Assembly: GCF_040892595.1 (NCBI RefSeq)
Contig: NZ_JBFRYB010000001.1
Coordinates: 558,001 to 622,000 of the forward strand
Length of the DNA: 64,000 bases
Direction of reading: 5' to 3'
Origin: Zhongshania sp. R06B22
Lineage (GTDB): Bacteria > Pseudomonadota > Gammaproteobacteria > Pseudomonadales > Spongiibacteraceae
Shown: one piece after another, positions 1 to 8,620 of the stretch
How positions within the stretch are numbered: the first letter of the stretch is position 1
Layout of the letters: every line of letters begins with the position of its first letter
Translations under genes and position numbers: made by a program
Notes under the pieces: model-generated
Told to the model about the DNA's origin: nothing
Databases searched by the model: none
The model's input: only the letters and a program-made list of their open reading frames with translations

Positions 1-81
1 GGTGGCTTGGGTAAACTGTACCTAGCGTATTTGCGTGACCCTTCAGGCAATAAGGTTTGCGCTCTGCACATGATGGGGTAA
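1..81 (+). CDS. C-terminal end of a VOC (glyoxalase/bleomycin-resistance) family protein, partial
   Basis: The reading frame is open from the first base and ends at a TAA at 79-81, giving 26 residues. The tail contains YLRDPSGNKVCALH, the usual closing beta-strand motif of vicinal-oxygen-chelate (VOC) fold proteins such as glyoxalase I relatives, where a metal-ligand acidic residue lies near the end of the domain. The 5' part lies outside the window, so substrate and true length cannot be judged. The next gene starts 124 bp downstream on the same strand. Confidence 0.6.
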   Translation, partial: GGLGKLYLAYLRDPSGNKVCALHMMG

Positions 82-205
82 TAACAGGTAATAGAAAGGG
101 CTGGTTATTGGTGCGGAAGCGTATTGGTAGCTGGCCTTTTTTTATTCTGGGATCAGTCATCTATTCTTATAGACTGGACAAATAATAAAAACAGGATCAG
201 TCGAG

Positions 206-844
206 ATGAAAATCACCTTGTTTGGTGCGACCGGCGCGGTGGGTGGCGAATGCCTTCGCCAAGCCCTTGATGCGGGGCATGATATAACAGTGTTGGTGCG
301 TTCAGCGGCGAAGTTGCCGGCAGACTTGCGCGATCGTATTGGTGTTGTAGAGGGTGATGCGCTGTGCGCGGATGATGTGTGGCGAGTGATCAGTGCGGAT
401 ACCGAGGCGGTATTGTTTGCGATTGGCGTCGATAAGCGGTCTATGCCAGGTCTGTGTACGGATGTTAGTCGCCATATTCTAGATGCTCTGCGTGATGAGC
501 CAGCAGTTCGTTTTATTTGGTGCGGTGGTGGCAGCACCTTTGTCGAAGACGATCACATTACCTTAGGAGGCCGTTTTGTCAGGAAGTTTGCTGCGGTCTT
601 TATGAGTTTGCGGCATGAGGACAAAGAGCATCAGTATGCCTTGCTGAAGCAGTATTCCGATGTGTCGTGGTTTGGTGTGCGTCCCTTGCAAATGCGCAAG
701 GGTGAGCTAACTGGCCAATATCGCATGGGTTTCCATGCCTTCAATGGTTTTGCGGCGATAAGCTTTGCGGATTGTGCCCATGCCATGTTGAGTATGCTGG
801 AAGGTGATGTTTGGCTGCATAAAGCCCCTATTATTCAGTATTAA
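206..844 (+). CDS. NAD(P)-binding atypical SDR (NmrA/YbjT-like)
   Basis: A 212-residue protein opening with a Rossmann strand and the dinucleotide-binding glycines GATGAVG at residues 7-13, then the basic VLVRSAAKLP segment that follows strand beta-2 in atypical short-chain dehydrogenases. No YxxxK catalytic pair is obvious, as in the NmrA/HSCARG-like branch that binds NAD(P) without classical dehydrogenase chemistry. The ATG at 206 is preceded by AGGA at 193-196 with good spacing. It stands alone, between a VOC protein end and a cytochrome gene. The fold is clear but the substrate or partner is not predictable from sequence. Confidence 0.8.
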   Translation: MKITLFGATGAVGGECLRQALDAGHDITVLVRSAAKLPADLRDRIGVVEGDALCADDVWRVISADTEAVLFAIGVDKRSMPGLCTDVSRHILDALRDEPAVRFIWCGGGSTFVEDDHITLGGRFVRKFAAVFMSLRHEDKEHQYALLKQYSDVSWFGVRPLQMRKGELTGQYRMGFHAFNGFAAISFADCAHAMLSMLEGDVWLHKAPIIQY

Positions 845-938
845 TGGGGGCCATAGTTTGGCGGCAACAGTCTCTGTTGTTCTAAAAGTGGAACTAGGGT
901 CTTTATGGGGTGGAATACTATCTTTGGTGACCATCCTA

Positions 939-968
939 TTGGAGTAATCGCGGTCATGCCGTTATAAT
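939..968 (+). promoter_or_regulatory. Candidate sigma-70 promoter for the cytochrome c5-like gene
   Basis: TTGGAG (939-944) and a perfect TATAAT (963-968) are separated by 18 bp and point towards the cytochrome gene beginning at 1011. The expected transcription start near 975 would give a short leader. Read by eye only. Confidence 0.5.
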
Positions 969-1010
969 GCCCACCAGATTATTATGCGGGGTCGCTAGGC
1001 CTTGTAAGCA

Positions 1011-1460
1011 ATGAGGACGTTAACGGTGAATAGTGCAGTATTAAAGAAATTGGCCGCCACCCTTGGTTTGGTGATGGTATGTGCGTCTGCTTGGGCGTTA
1101 ACGGACAAGCAACTTGCTGATGTCGAAAGTCGTATTCAGCCTGCGGGTAAAGTATGTTTGCAAGGTGACAATGCTTGCGGTGCAGCGGTTGCCTCAGTGG
1201 GTGGAGCGGCCAAGTCTGGTGAAGAAGTTTATAAAAGCAGCTGTCAGGGCTGTCATGCTTCTGGTGCGGGTAACGCTCCGAAGTTTGGCGACGTAGCTGA
1301 CTGGGGCAAGCGTGCTGAACAGGGCCTAGATACTGTGTATAAGCACGCAATAGAAGGCTTTAGTAATATTGGTATGATGCCGGCCAAAGGTTTGTGCATG
1401 AGCTGTTCTGATGACGAAGTGATGGCAGCGGTGGATTACATACTGGAAAACAGCAAGTAA
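1011..1460 (+). CDS. Cytochrome c5-like monohaem c-type cytochrome, periplasmic
   Basis: 149 residues with a hydrophobic signal segment ending in ASAWA near residue 29, so the product should be exported. The haem-attachment motif CQGCH is at residues 78-82 and a Met-Pro (residues 123-124) can supply the sixth iron ligand. A C-x-x-C pair (Cys129 and Cys132) follows, as is typical of the cytochrome c5 branch. It probably shuttles electrons in the periplasm or at the inner membrane to a respiratory partner that is not encoded nearby. The ATG at 1011 has no clear ribosome site. A GTG at 1026 has GAGGA about 8 nt upstream and could be the true start, still leaving a complete signal peptide. A strong terminator follows. 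Confidence 0.85.
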   Translation: MRTLTVNSAVLKKLAATLGLVMVCASAWALTDKQLADVESRIQPAGKVCLQGDNACGAAVASVGGAAKSGEEVYKSSCQGCHASGAGNAPKFGDVADWGKRAEQGLDTVYKHAIEGFSNIGMMPAKGLCMSCSDDEVMAAVDYILENSK

Positions 1461-1478
1461 TAGACAGTGATTTCGATA

Positions 1479-1504
1479 AGCCGCGCATTGCGCGGCTTTT
1501 TTTT
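1479..1504 (+). terminator. Rho-independent terminator after the cytochrome gene
   Basis: Perfect 8-bp GC-rich stem AGCCGCGC/GCGCGGCT with a 3-nt loop at 1479-1497, followed directly by a run of T. It begins 18 bp after the cytochrome stop codon. Confidence 0.9.
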
Positions 1505-1631
1505 GCCTATATAAATCTGCCGCAAGTATATTGACGTAGTAATTCCGTCTTAGGATTTGCATTGTAGACTGATAAAGACCGCGTTTCTGCGCTACTCTGT
1601 AAGCAATAATAATTATATGGATGCTGCTCTT

Positions 1632-2558
1632 ATGGATCGTTGGCTAGCTTTTATTTTTGTGGCGTTGTTGTCCGCGTGTGGCGGCTCATCCAATTCGAGT
1701 TCGTCAAACGCGGCGAACGACAGCGATACTAATGGCGAAATGACTTCCTCGCCCGGCGGTGGTGGCAACGCTGCCGTTCCAGGCAGTCCGTCCTCTTTTG
1801 GTGTGCCGGTGGCTAATCAAATACGGCCTGGCGTTGAAATCAGCGCAGATGGCAGTGGTTGCACAGGCAATTTTTTGTTTTCACCCAATGCCCAAACTGT
1901 ATATATCGGTGTCGCGGCGCATTGTTTCAGTGAAGATACCAACAGTGGGGTTGATGCCTGCGAAACGAATAATTTGCCAATAGGGTTTAATCAAGTCGTT
2001 ATTGAAAACGCGACCCAAGCCGGCGAAATAGTCTACTCCAGTTGGCGTGCAATGCAGGAGAGCGGTGAAACCCCTGGCTCTAATGCCTGTGTTTACAACG
2101 ATTTTGCGCTGGTAAAAATTCACCCGGACGATTTGGCAAATATTCATCCTGCAGGTTTTGCCTTTGGTGGACCGGTGTCATTGCGCACTGGTTTAGCGGC
2201 AGTGGGCGATGATGTGTTCGCCTATGGGCGCTCGCCCTTCCACTTTGGCCAACGCAATTTAGAGGCAAAAAGCGGCACTATTACTGGGGTGTCAGGGGAT
2301 GGCTGGGCCTACCAAATCCAAACGGATAATCCCGGTGTTCCGGGTGACAGCGGCGGTCCCATCTATGGTCCTAATGGTGAGGCCTTGGCGGTACTCAGCG
2401 TGTTGTCGGCAGGGGTCGGTGGGCTTAGTGTGATTAATGTCAGTAATGGTGTGACCAATCTGGATCGTGCATTGCGGTACGCGATTGACGGCGGATTCAT
2501 TAATGCCAACACCAAAGTACTGCTTTGGCCGGACTTTTATCCCGCGGGCGATTTTTAG
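1632..2558 (+). CDS. Trypsin-like serine protease, predicted lipoprotein
   Basis: From the ATG at 1632 the protein (308 aa) begins with a short signal and the lipobox LSAC (Cys16), so it is probably a lipoprotein. A Ser/Asn/Gly-rich linker follows, then a chymotrypsin-fold domain. The S1 triad is visible: His in VAAHC (about residue 97), Asp in DFALV (about 157) and Ser in GDSGGP (about 240), the usual order and sequence context. Several cysteines could form disulphides. An in-frame ATG at 1617 is an equally possible start, while starting further upstream would bury the signal peptide. It is a single gene, convergent with rep 15 bp away. The protein substrate is unknown. Confidence 0.82.
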   Translation: MDRWLAFIFVALLSACGGSSNSSSSNAANDSDTNGEMTSSPGGGGNAAVPGSPSSFGVPVANQIRPGVEISADGSGCTGNFLFSPNAQTVYIGVAAHCFSEDTNSGVDACETNNLPIGFNQVVIENATQAGEIVYSSWRAMQESGETPGSNACVYNDFALVKIHPDDLANIHPAGFAFGGPVSLRTGLAAVGDDVFAYGRSPFHFGQRNLEAKSGTITGVSGDGWAYQIQTDNPGVPGDSGGPIYGPNGEALAVLSVLSAGVGGLSVINVSNGVTNLDRALRYAIDGGFINANTKVLLWPDFYPAGDF

Positions 2559-2573
2559 ATATTAGCCGGCGAG

Positions 2574-4622
2574 TTAGCCGAGAATATCTCGCAGACTCGC
2601 CAGGGTTTCGCCACCGCGCTTCTGGTTTTGAGCTGGATCGTTATCGCCGCGACCCTCCCACTCCAGATCCTCTTGCGGTAGCTCCGCCAAAAACCGGCTG
2701 GGATCACAGCTGCTAAATTCACCAAAGCTTTTGCGCTTGGCGCAGTAGCTCATCGTCAGAGTGCGCTGGGCGCGGGTGATGCCTACATAGCAAAGTCGGC
2801 GTTCTTCTTCGATCATGCCGTCATCTATGCTGTTTTGATGGGGTAAAATGCCCTCTTCCAAACCAATCATGAATACATGCGGAAACTCCAAACCCTTGGC
2901 CGCGTGTAGGGTCATGAGCTGTACTTGGTCATCGCTTTCTTTTTCGTCTTCCTGACGCTCCATTAAATCCCGCAGTACCAAACGGCTTATCGCACCCTCG
3001 ATGGCATTTTCACTGTCGTCGTCTTTTATTGATTTTTCTAGGGAGCTAATCAGGATATGAACGTTGGCCATGCGACGTTCAGCGATGGCAATCGAGGAGG
3101 CGTTTTGTATCAGCCAGTCTAGGTAGTCGATGTCATTGACTAACTGGCGAACGCTGGCAACGGGGTCGCCTTCGTAGCACTGGCGGCGCAGATTGCCTAG
3201 CCAGCTGGTAAATTCTCGCAGACGTGACACCGCCGCTTCCGGCAGGTGTTGGCTTAGACCCATTTCATCGCAGGCGTCGTACATGCTGACTTCACGCTCG
3301 GTGGCGTAGCGGCCCAAACTTTCCAGCGTAGACGTGCCGATCTTGCGGCGCGGGATATTCACAATACGCAAAAAGGCATTGTCGTCGCCGGGATTAATGA
3401 TCAGCCGCAAATAGGCCATGATGTCTTTGATTTCATTGCGGGCAAAAAACGAGGTGCCGCCACTGAGCTTGTAGGGAATTTGATGTACCTGCAATTTCAA
3501 TTCAAGCAGGCGAGACTGATGGTTGCCTCGGTATAGCACCGCGTAATTACCAAAACGTCCCTGGGTGCGCAGTTTATGGTCAAGGATTTCGGTGACGACG
3601 CGCTCGCACTCGGCATCGTCATTGCGACAGCGAATGATGCGAATATGCTCGCCGTGGCCCAGCTCTGACCACAACGCTTTGATGTGTTCGTGAGGATTAT
3701 TGGCGATAACAGTATTGGCGGCCTTGAGAATGCGCGCAGTGGAGCGGTAATTTTGCTCCAATTTGACCACCTTTAGATGCGGATAATCCTTGCCCAGTAG
3801 CGACAGGTTTTCTGGCTTGGCCCCGCGCCAAGCGTAAATCGACTGATCGTCATCGCCTACCACGGTCAGTCCGCCGCGATCGCCAACTAGCTGCTTGACC
3901 AAATGGTATTGCGAGCCATTGGTGTCTTGATATTCGTCTACCAGCATATAGCGAATTTTCTGCTGCCATTTTTCTAAAATCGCAGGCTGTTGTTCAAATA
4001 ATAGCGCCGGCAGCATAATCAGATCATCAAAATCTAAGGCATTGTAAGCTTTTAAGGCATTTTGATAGCGCAAATATGCCTGTGAACACAGAATGTCGGC
4101 TGGACCTTCGGCAGTGGCAATGGCCTGCTGCGGAGTAATGAATTCGTTTTTCCACTGCGAAATGCGGTGTTGGATACGATCGGCATTGTCGCTCTCCGCG
4201 CCGTGATCTTGCATCAGCAAATCGCGGATCAGGGTTTGCGCGTCTTGGCCGTCAAAAATTGAAAAGCCAGATTTATACTGCAGTGCCTTGTATTCGCTGC
4301 GCAGTATGGTCATTCCCAGATTATGGAAGGTGGATACCGTTAAGCCTCGTGCTTGCTTGCCTTTAACGAGGTGCGACACCCGCTCTTTCATTTCGCGGGC
4401 CGCTTTATTGGTAAAGGTCACCGCGGCGATATGACGCGCTGGAATACCGCATTCCTCGATTAAATACGCCATTTTGCGAGTGATGACGCTGGTCTTACCG
4501 CTGCCCGCGCCGGCCAAGACCAAGATCGGACCGTCGATATAAAGCACCGCTTCGCGTTGTTTGTCGTTGAGTTTGCTCACGCGGTTGCTGTGTCCTGGGC
4601 CGAGGTTGAAAAGGCTGGGCAT
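2574..4622 (-). CDS. rep: ATP-dependent DNA helicase Rep (UvrD/Rep superfamily 1A)
   Basis: A 3'-5' DNA helicase that helps the replisome pass protein roadblocks. The protein of up to 682 aa has the superfamily 1 motifs in order: Walker A AGAGSGKT (residues 37-44), VTFTNKAA, the DEYQDTN Walker B segment, GDDDQSIYAWRGA, and the C-terminal VQLMTLHAAKGLEF and GITRAQ motifs. Length and the DEYQDTN form match Rep. The ATG at 4622 gives a 14-residue extension. A GTG at 4580 begins VSKLNDKQREAV, matches the usual Rep N-terminus and has AGGA upstream, so the true protein may be 668 aa. It is monocistronic and convergent with the protease gene. Confidence 0.93.
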   Translation of the reverse strand: MPSLFNLGPGHSNRVSKLNDKQREAVLYIDGPILVLAGAGSGKTSVITRKMAYLIEECGIPARHIAAVTFTNKAAREMKERVSHLVKGKQARGLTVSTFHNLGMTILRSEYKALQYKSGFSIFDGQDAQTLIRDLLMQDHGAESDNADRIQHRISQWKNEFITPQQAIATAEGPADILCSQAYLRYQNALKAYNALDFDDLIMLPALLFEQQPAILEKWQQKIRYMLVDEYQDTNGSQYHLVKQLVGDRGGLTVVGDDDQSIYAWRGAKPENLSLLGKDYPHLKVVKLEQNYRSTARILKAANTVIANNPHEHIKALWSELGHGEHIRIIRCRNDDAECERVVTEILDHKLRTQGRFGNYAVLYRGNHQSRLLELKLQVHQIPYKLSGGTSFFARNEIKDIMAYLRLIINPGDDNAFLRIVNIPRRKIGTSTLESLGRYATEREVSMYDACDEMGLSQHLPEAAVSRLREFTSWLGNLRRQCYEGDPVASVRQLVNDIDYLDWLIQNASSIAIAERRMANVHILISSLEKSIKDDDSENAIEGAISRLVLRDLMERQEDEKESDDQVQLMTLHAAKGLEFPHVFMIGLEEGILPHQNSIDDGMIEEERRLCYVGITRAQRTLTMSYCAKRKSFGEFSSCDPSRFLAELPQEDLEWEGRGDNDPAQNQKRGGETLASLRDILG

Positions 4623-4661
4623 TGTAGCAGTGGTGGCGCTCTACAAGAACTGTTGTTAGTG

Positions 4662-4778
4662 ATGCTTGCTAAAGACCTTGGCTCCCAGCCCGATAAACCA
4701 CTATTGCTAGCCTTGATCGCGGGCGTGGCGATTATTGTGGGGTGTGTACTTGTTGGCAGCTTGATATATTCAGGGTAG
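4662..4778 (+). CDS. Possible small single-pass membrane protein
   Basis: A 38-residue frame with a polar N-terminus (AKDLGSQPDKP) and one continuous hydrophobic stretch of about 22 residues that reads like a transmembrane helix. It lies in the 226-bp gap between rep and the sulfotransferase. There is no convincing ribosome-binding site and the family is not recognised. The same frame stays open upstream into the antisense of rep, which weakens the case. Treat as a candidate only. Confidence 0.25.
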   Translation: MLAKDLGSQPDKPLLLALIAGVAIIVGCVLVGSLIYSG

Positions 4779-4848
4779 TATTTTCATATTGTTTCCAATG
4801 GCTTGCGTTATATAGCGGCCTTTAAATATGTAAGAAAGAGTTTAGCTG

Positions 4849-6126
4849 ATGAGTCGTAGTGAGTTTTCTCAAGAAAAGCCTTGGCAACAAGCGCTCAATA
4901 TTGGAATTTTTGGTCGGGCTTTAGTGTGGTGCTTGGGTAAGGCTCAAGCCTGGGGTTTGAATTACCCAGATTTCTCGGAAGAGAAGCTATTGGCGGCGGC
5001 GCGTAAAAAAACCGGGCTTGACGATTTTGGTAATGAGCGCTTTCTTGAGCCGTTTCGTTTGCGCTTAGAGCATTCGAAGCATAATCAGCGCCTGAGTCCA
5101 CTGGGTCGAGTGGTCGCTTGGCAGGTCTTGCTAGCGCCGCTGGTGAATCGTCTGCGTATCCAGGATCTGCTGAAGCGCCATCCTGAAATTCGTGAGCAAC
5201 GTATTGAGCGGCCTTTATTTGTTACTGCTTTTCCGCGTACGGGCACAACCTTATTAAGTCAATTATTAGCTCTGGATCCGAATGCGCGGCCATTGCTGTT
5301 TTGGGAGGCGATGCAGCCAACCCCGGATGAAAGTCACGCCCCCGGTCAAGCAGACCCGCGAATGGCTAGAGCAGATACTGTTATCGGTCGTATGCGGCGG
5401 ATGATACCCGCCATCCGGAAGATTCATGACATCGATCCACGCGGGCCTGACGAGTGCGCAGGCTTGCTCGCCAATGCCTATATCACGCCGAATTTTGAGG
5501 AGGATGATATTAATTATCGGCGATGGATTGAGGGCCTAAGTACGGAGCAGGTGTGTGCAGCTTATGAAGAATACAAAGAGCAGCTGCAAATTTTACAATG
5601 GCAGCGAGGCGGTGGCCATTGGGTACTGAAGAGCCCGTTGCACTTGAATTGGCTCGATGCATTATTGACGACTTTTCCCGATGCTTGCGTAGTGCAGACC
5701 CATCGCGACCCAAAACAGGTTTTACCGTCTATCTGTAGCTTGGTCGCCGTTATGCAGGACGCGGCCTGTGACCAAGTGGATTGCATTGAGGTGGGTCGGC
5801 ATTTGAGTAGTCAGCTCTCTGATTCGCTGCAACGCGGTATGCAGGCCCGGCTTCGTCATTCACCCGAGCGGGTGTTTGATGTTCAGTATGCCGATTTACT
5901 TAGTGACCCTGAGGCGGTGGTGCGCAATATCTACGCCCATTTTGGCTATGGGTATTCAGATGTGATGGCTGGCAAAATTGCTGACTATTTAGCGGCCAAC
6001 CCCCAGCATAAGCACGGCAGTCATAAATATCAGCTCAGCGACTTTGGTCTTACTGGCGAGGGTGTCGACCGCTCCTTTGCGGATTACTGTCAGCGGTTCC
6101 AGATTCCACTTGCGACAGGTGGATAG
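4849..6126 (+). CDS. PAPS-dependent sulfotransferase family protein
   Basis: 425 residues. The 5'-phosphosulfate-binding loop of the sulfotransferase fold is seen as FPRTGTT (residues 128-134), and a 3'-phosphate-binding segment with HRDP at 285-288 follows at the normal distance. The protein should therefore move sulfate from PAPS to an acceptor. It belongs to the large bacterial Sulfotransfer_3-like group, whose acceptors are mostly unknown. There is no signal peptide, so it is probably cytoplasmic or membrane-peripheral. The stop is 3 bp from the next ATG, an LpxL-like acyltransferase, so the two are almost certainly co-transcribed. A lipid acceptor is an attractive but unproven guess. Confidence 0.8.
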   Translation: MSRSEFSQEKPWQQALNIGIFGRALVWCLGKAQAWGLNYPDFSEEKLLAAARKKTGLDDFGNERFLEPFRLRLEHSKHNQRLSPLGRVVAWQVLLAPLVNRLRIQDLLKRHPEIREQRIERPLFVTAFPRTGTTLLSQLLALDPNARPLLFWEAMQPTPDESHAPGQADPRMARADTVIGRMRRMIPAIRKIHDIDPRGPDECAGLLANAYITPNFEEDDINYRRWIEGLSTEQVCAAYEEYKEQLQILQWQRGGGHWVLKSPLHLNWLDALLTTFPDACVVQTHRDPKQVLPSICSLVAVMQDAACDQVDCIEVGRHLSSQLSDSLQRGMQARLRHSPERVFDVQYADLLSDPEAVVRNIYAHFGYGYSDVMAGKIADYLAANPQHKHGSHKYQLSDFGLTGEGVDRSFADYCQRFQIPLATGG

Positions 6127-6129
6127 CCC

Positions 6130-7086
6130 ATGGCCAAAACCGATACCGATACCGATAATAAGCGAGTGACAAAGTCGCCGTGGCGACCGCGCCATCTAAT
6201 CCTGCGTGGTAGTTACGGGCTATTTAAGCTCTGCGGGAAGTTACCTCTACACAGACAACTCGCTCTGGGCCGAGGCTTAGCGGTGATCCTGTGGCCTTTG
6301 CTTGGCCAGCGTATGCATGTGGCGCGCACCAATATAGCCCTGTGCTTTCCTGAGCTGGACGAGGCCGAGCAAGAAGCGCTGCTACGCCGCCATGTTCAGG
6401 CTTTAGGAATGGGCATCTTTGATTCGGTAGCCAGTTGGTTTAGCGCCGATGCGCTCCTGAGGGATCAATATCGTATTGAGGGCATGGAATATTTAGATGA
6501 AGCATTGGCCCGCGGCAAGGGGGTGTTGCTATTAGGTGCGCACTTTACCACTCAAGAACTGGGTGTGCGTATGCTTAGTTTTCATTACAAGATTCACGGT
6601 GTCTACCGGCGTCACAGCGATCCAGTGCAAGAGGCAACCGTGTTAGAGGCGCGCTTAGCGCGGTTTGCCGATATGATTCCCAGTGACGATATGCGCAAGG
6701 CGCTCAAATACCTGCGCCAGGGAAAAATTGTCTGGTATCCGCCAGATCAAGACTTTGGTGAGTACGGTATGGACCATAGCGCTTTTTTGCCCTTCTTTGG
6801 AATCGACGCGGCCACGGTCACGGTTCCGGGCCGATTGGCGCGAAGTACCGGCGCGGCTCTGGTACCGTTCTTTTTCCGTCGTGAAGAAGATGGCAGATAC
6901 CTCTTGCGTATTCGGCCCCCTCTCGACGAGGTGGCGAGTGACCCAGTTGCTGTAGCCGGGGTGTTTAATGATTTGCTGGAAAGGGAAGTTAAAGAAGTGC
7001 CAGAACAATACCTCTGGGTTCATCAGCGCTTTAAGACCCGTCCTAATCCCGCAGATCCCTCGCCATACCTTTTAGCAGGGGAATAA
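6130..7086 (+). CDS. LpxL/HtrB-like lysophospholipid acyltransferase
   Basis: 318 residues of the lipid A late-acyltransferase family. The catalytic H-x4-E motif is at His138 to Glu143 (GAHFTTQE). The family signatures WYPPDQDFG and FLPFFGI follow, and WVHQRFKTRP is near the C-terminus. Members transfer an acyl chain from acyl-ACP to a lipid acceptor at the cytoplasmic face of the inner membrane. The N-terminus carries a short DTDTDTD run encoded by an 'accgat' micro-repeat. It is the second gene of a two-gene unit with the sulfotransferase. Whether it is the housekeeping lauroyltransferase or a specialised paralogue cannot be decided here, so no gene symbol is given. Confidence 0.85.
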   Translation: MAKTDTDTDNKRVTKSPWRPRHLILRGSYGLFKLCGKLPLHRQLALGRGLAVILWPLLGQRMHVARTNIALCFPELDEAEQEALLRRHVQALGMGIFDSVASWFSADALLRDQYRIEGMEYLDEALARGKGVLLLGAHFTTQELGVRMLSFHYKIHGVYRRHSDPVQEATVLEARLARFADMIPSDDMRKALKYLRQGKIVWYPPDQDFGEYGMDHSAFLPFFGIDAATVTVPGRLARSTGAALVPFFFRREEDGRYLLRIRPPLDEVASDPVAVAGVFNDLLEREVKEVPEQYLWVHQRFKTRPNPADPSPYLLAGE

Positions 7087-7154
7087 ACTAGGCGGGCAGG
7101 ATATTTAAACTCTCCTGGGTAAACTACTGCTACATTGGGTTGGGGCCGCACTGT

Positions 7155-7261
7155 GCGCTACTTTCTTCATTGCTCGAGTTTTGCAGAATTCCGCACGGAA
7201 GCTTTGGCGAGGAGATACACAAATTAATGCGGTCTAAAAGCGGGGCAGATAATTTACTGCG
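7155..7261 (-). pseudogene. Decayed 107-bp duplicate of an internal segment of comM
   Basis: Positions 7155-7261 align without gaps to 8898-9004 inside the intact comM gene on the same strand, a constant offset of 1743 bp. Translation in the comM frame gives SKLSAPLLDRINLCISSPKL against SKLSGPLLDRIDLRITVPRL in ComM, so even the reading frame survives. The fragment is flanked by unrelated sequence and has no start codon of its own. It touches the 3' end of the neighbouring GGDEF gene, whose last codons and TAA stop fall inside the duplicated segment. Confidence 0.85.
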
Positions 7262-8507
7262 ACTGGCAGCTGGAAATGACCTGATTTCTTCCCTGCTCTT
7301 TGGCTCTATAAAGGTTGAGGTCAGCAGCGTGGATGCTGGCGTCGAGCTGTTCATTCTGCACACTGGAAATACCAATACTGACAGAAAATCCGAATTGGTA
7401 GTTGTCTTCATGTACGAGGCTGTCTGCAACTTTGCGTCTAAATTCGTCAAAGCGTTTATAAGTATTAGCGCTATCGGTGGTACTTAAAATACAAAACTCT
7501 TCACCGCCAAAACGTGCAACGAGATCATCTGGAAATTCACCACGCAGTAGATCCGCCATATGCTTCAATGCGGTATCGCCTGCCTCGTGGCCATAGCGGT
7601 CGTTGATTTTCTTAAAGTGGTCAATGTCAATCATGGCTAGCGATAGCGGTGTTTCTTGAAACAGTGCTCTTTGATGCAAGAGTTTCCCTTCGTTAAAGAA
7701 ATAGCGACGATTGTGAAGCTTGGTTAAGTAATCGCGGTTGGCGGCGTCGCGAATATCTTGAATATGATCGAGATAGTCGAGATTCTGATTAACCCGGCAC
7801 AGTAACTCTTCATAGCTAAAAGGCTTGCCAATAAAATCGTTGGCGCCACTCTTGAGCAGCTGCGCGGACAGTCGCGCCTCCCCAGAACTGGATAGGCCAA
7901 TAATAGCGAGCTGGTCTTTGGGGTGGCGTATCCTAAGTTGTTGAATAAGTTCGAAGCCATCCATTTCTGGCATATTGTAGTCTGTGATAACCAGTTTGAT
8001 ATCTGGATGCTCGGCCATTTTGAGCAAGGCATCTTTGCCGTTTTCGGCGGTGATAACTTGCAGGCGCTGGATCTCCAAATGACGTTTCAGCATTAATAAT
8101 GCTGACTTTGAATCGTCGACAATAAGGACTTTGGTCGAGTGATTGCGATGCACTCGCTGGGCTAGGTGGCAGGCGTATTCGTAGGCGCTAATATTTTTCT
8201 TTAGGACGTAATCTACCACGCCCAGTTCAATCATTTTTTTACGCAATTCGTCGCCGAAATAACCGGTGAGCACTATCACCGGAATATCGTATGATTGCAC
8301 GACAGGTACTATTTCGCCGTTAGGTGCATCTGGCAGATTTAGGTCCACCAGTGCGACGGTAAAGCGCTGAGGGTCATTCTTTAGCAGGGATTTGGCCTCC
8401 GCCCCATTGCGGGCGACACAAGCCGTGAAGCCAATAATATCTTCGATGATCGCTTTCGCCATGCTGGCTAGCGCCGCGTTATCTTCTACAACCAGGACGC
8501 TTGGCAT
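7254..8507 (-). CDS. REC-REC-GGDEF response regulator, predicted diguanylate cyclase
   Basis: 417 residues with two receiver domains followed by a GGDEF domain. The first REC has phospho-acceptor Asp55 (VALVDLNLP) and the second has Asp176 (VITDYNMPEMDG). The GGDEF signature is the active variant GGEEF at residues 334-338, so the protein should make cyclic di-GMP in response to phosphorylation. The allosteric RxxD inhibitory site expected five residues upstream is not present (that position reads FPDD), suggesting weak product inhibition. No histidine kinase is adjacent. The last codons and the stop lie in a segment duplicated from comM, so the extreme C-terminus may be a recent replacement. 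It is convergent with the acyltransferase gene. Confidence 0.9.
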   Translation of the reverse strand: MPSVLVVEDNAALASMAKAIIEDIIGFTACVARNGAEAKSLLKNDPQRFTVALVDLNLPDAPNGEIVPVVQSYDIPVIVLTGYFGDELRKKMIELGVVDYVLKKNISAYEYACHLAQRVHRNHSTKVLIVDDSKSALLMLKRHLEIQRLQVITAENGKDALLKMAEHPDIKLVITDYNMPEMDGFELIQQLRIRHPKDQLAIIGLSSSGEARLSAQLLKSGANDFIGKPFSYEELLCRVNQNLDYLDHIQDIRDAANRDYLTKLHNRRYFFNEGKLLHQRALFQETPLSLAMIDIDHFKKINDRYGHEAGDTALKHMADLLRGEFPDDLVARFGGEEFCILSTTDSANTYKRFDEFRRKVADSLVHEDNYQFGFSVSIGISSVQNEQLDASIHAADLNLYRAKEQGRNQVISSCQSQ

Positions 8508-8620
8508 TGCTATTAGTGCCTTATTATCGGTTCATAGGTCGGTTCATAGAAGGGAGTCTACAATTCGCTCCTTGTAAGGGGGATCAGTAATGTTGCCTAT
8601 GCGTTTGAGTGAGCCAGGGT

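Noticed and set aside
107-150. Possible terminator after the VOC gene
   Set aside because: A T-run follows GCTGGCC, but the candidate arms (GGGCTGG and AGCTGGCC) do not pair.
7140-7487. 115-residue plus-strand frame
   Set aside because: Antisense to the GGDEF gene and the comM fragment; no family resemblance.
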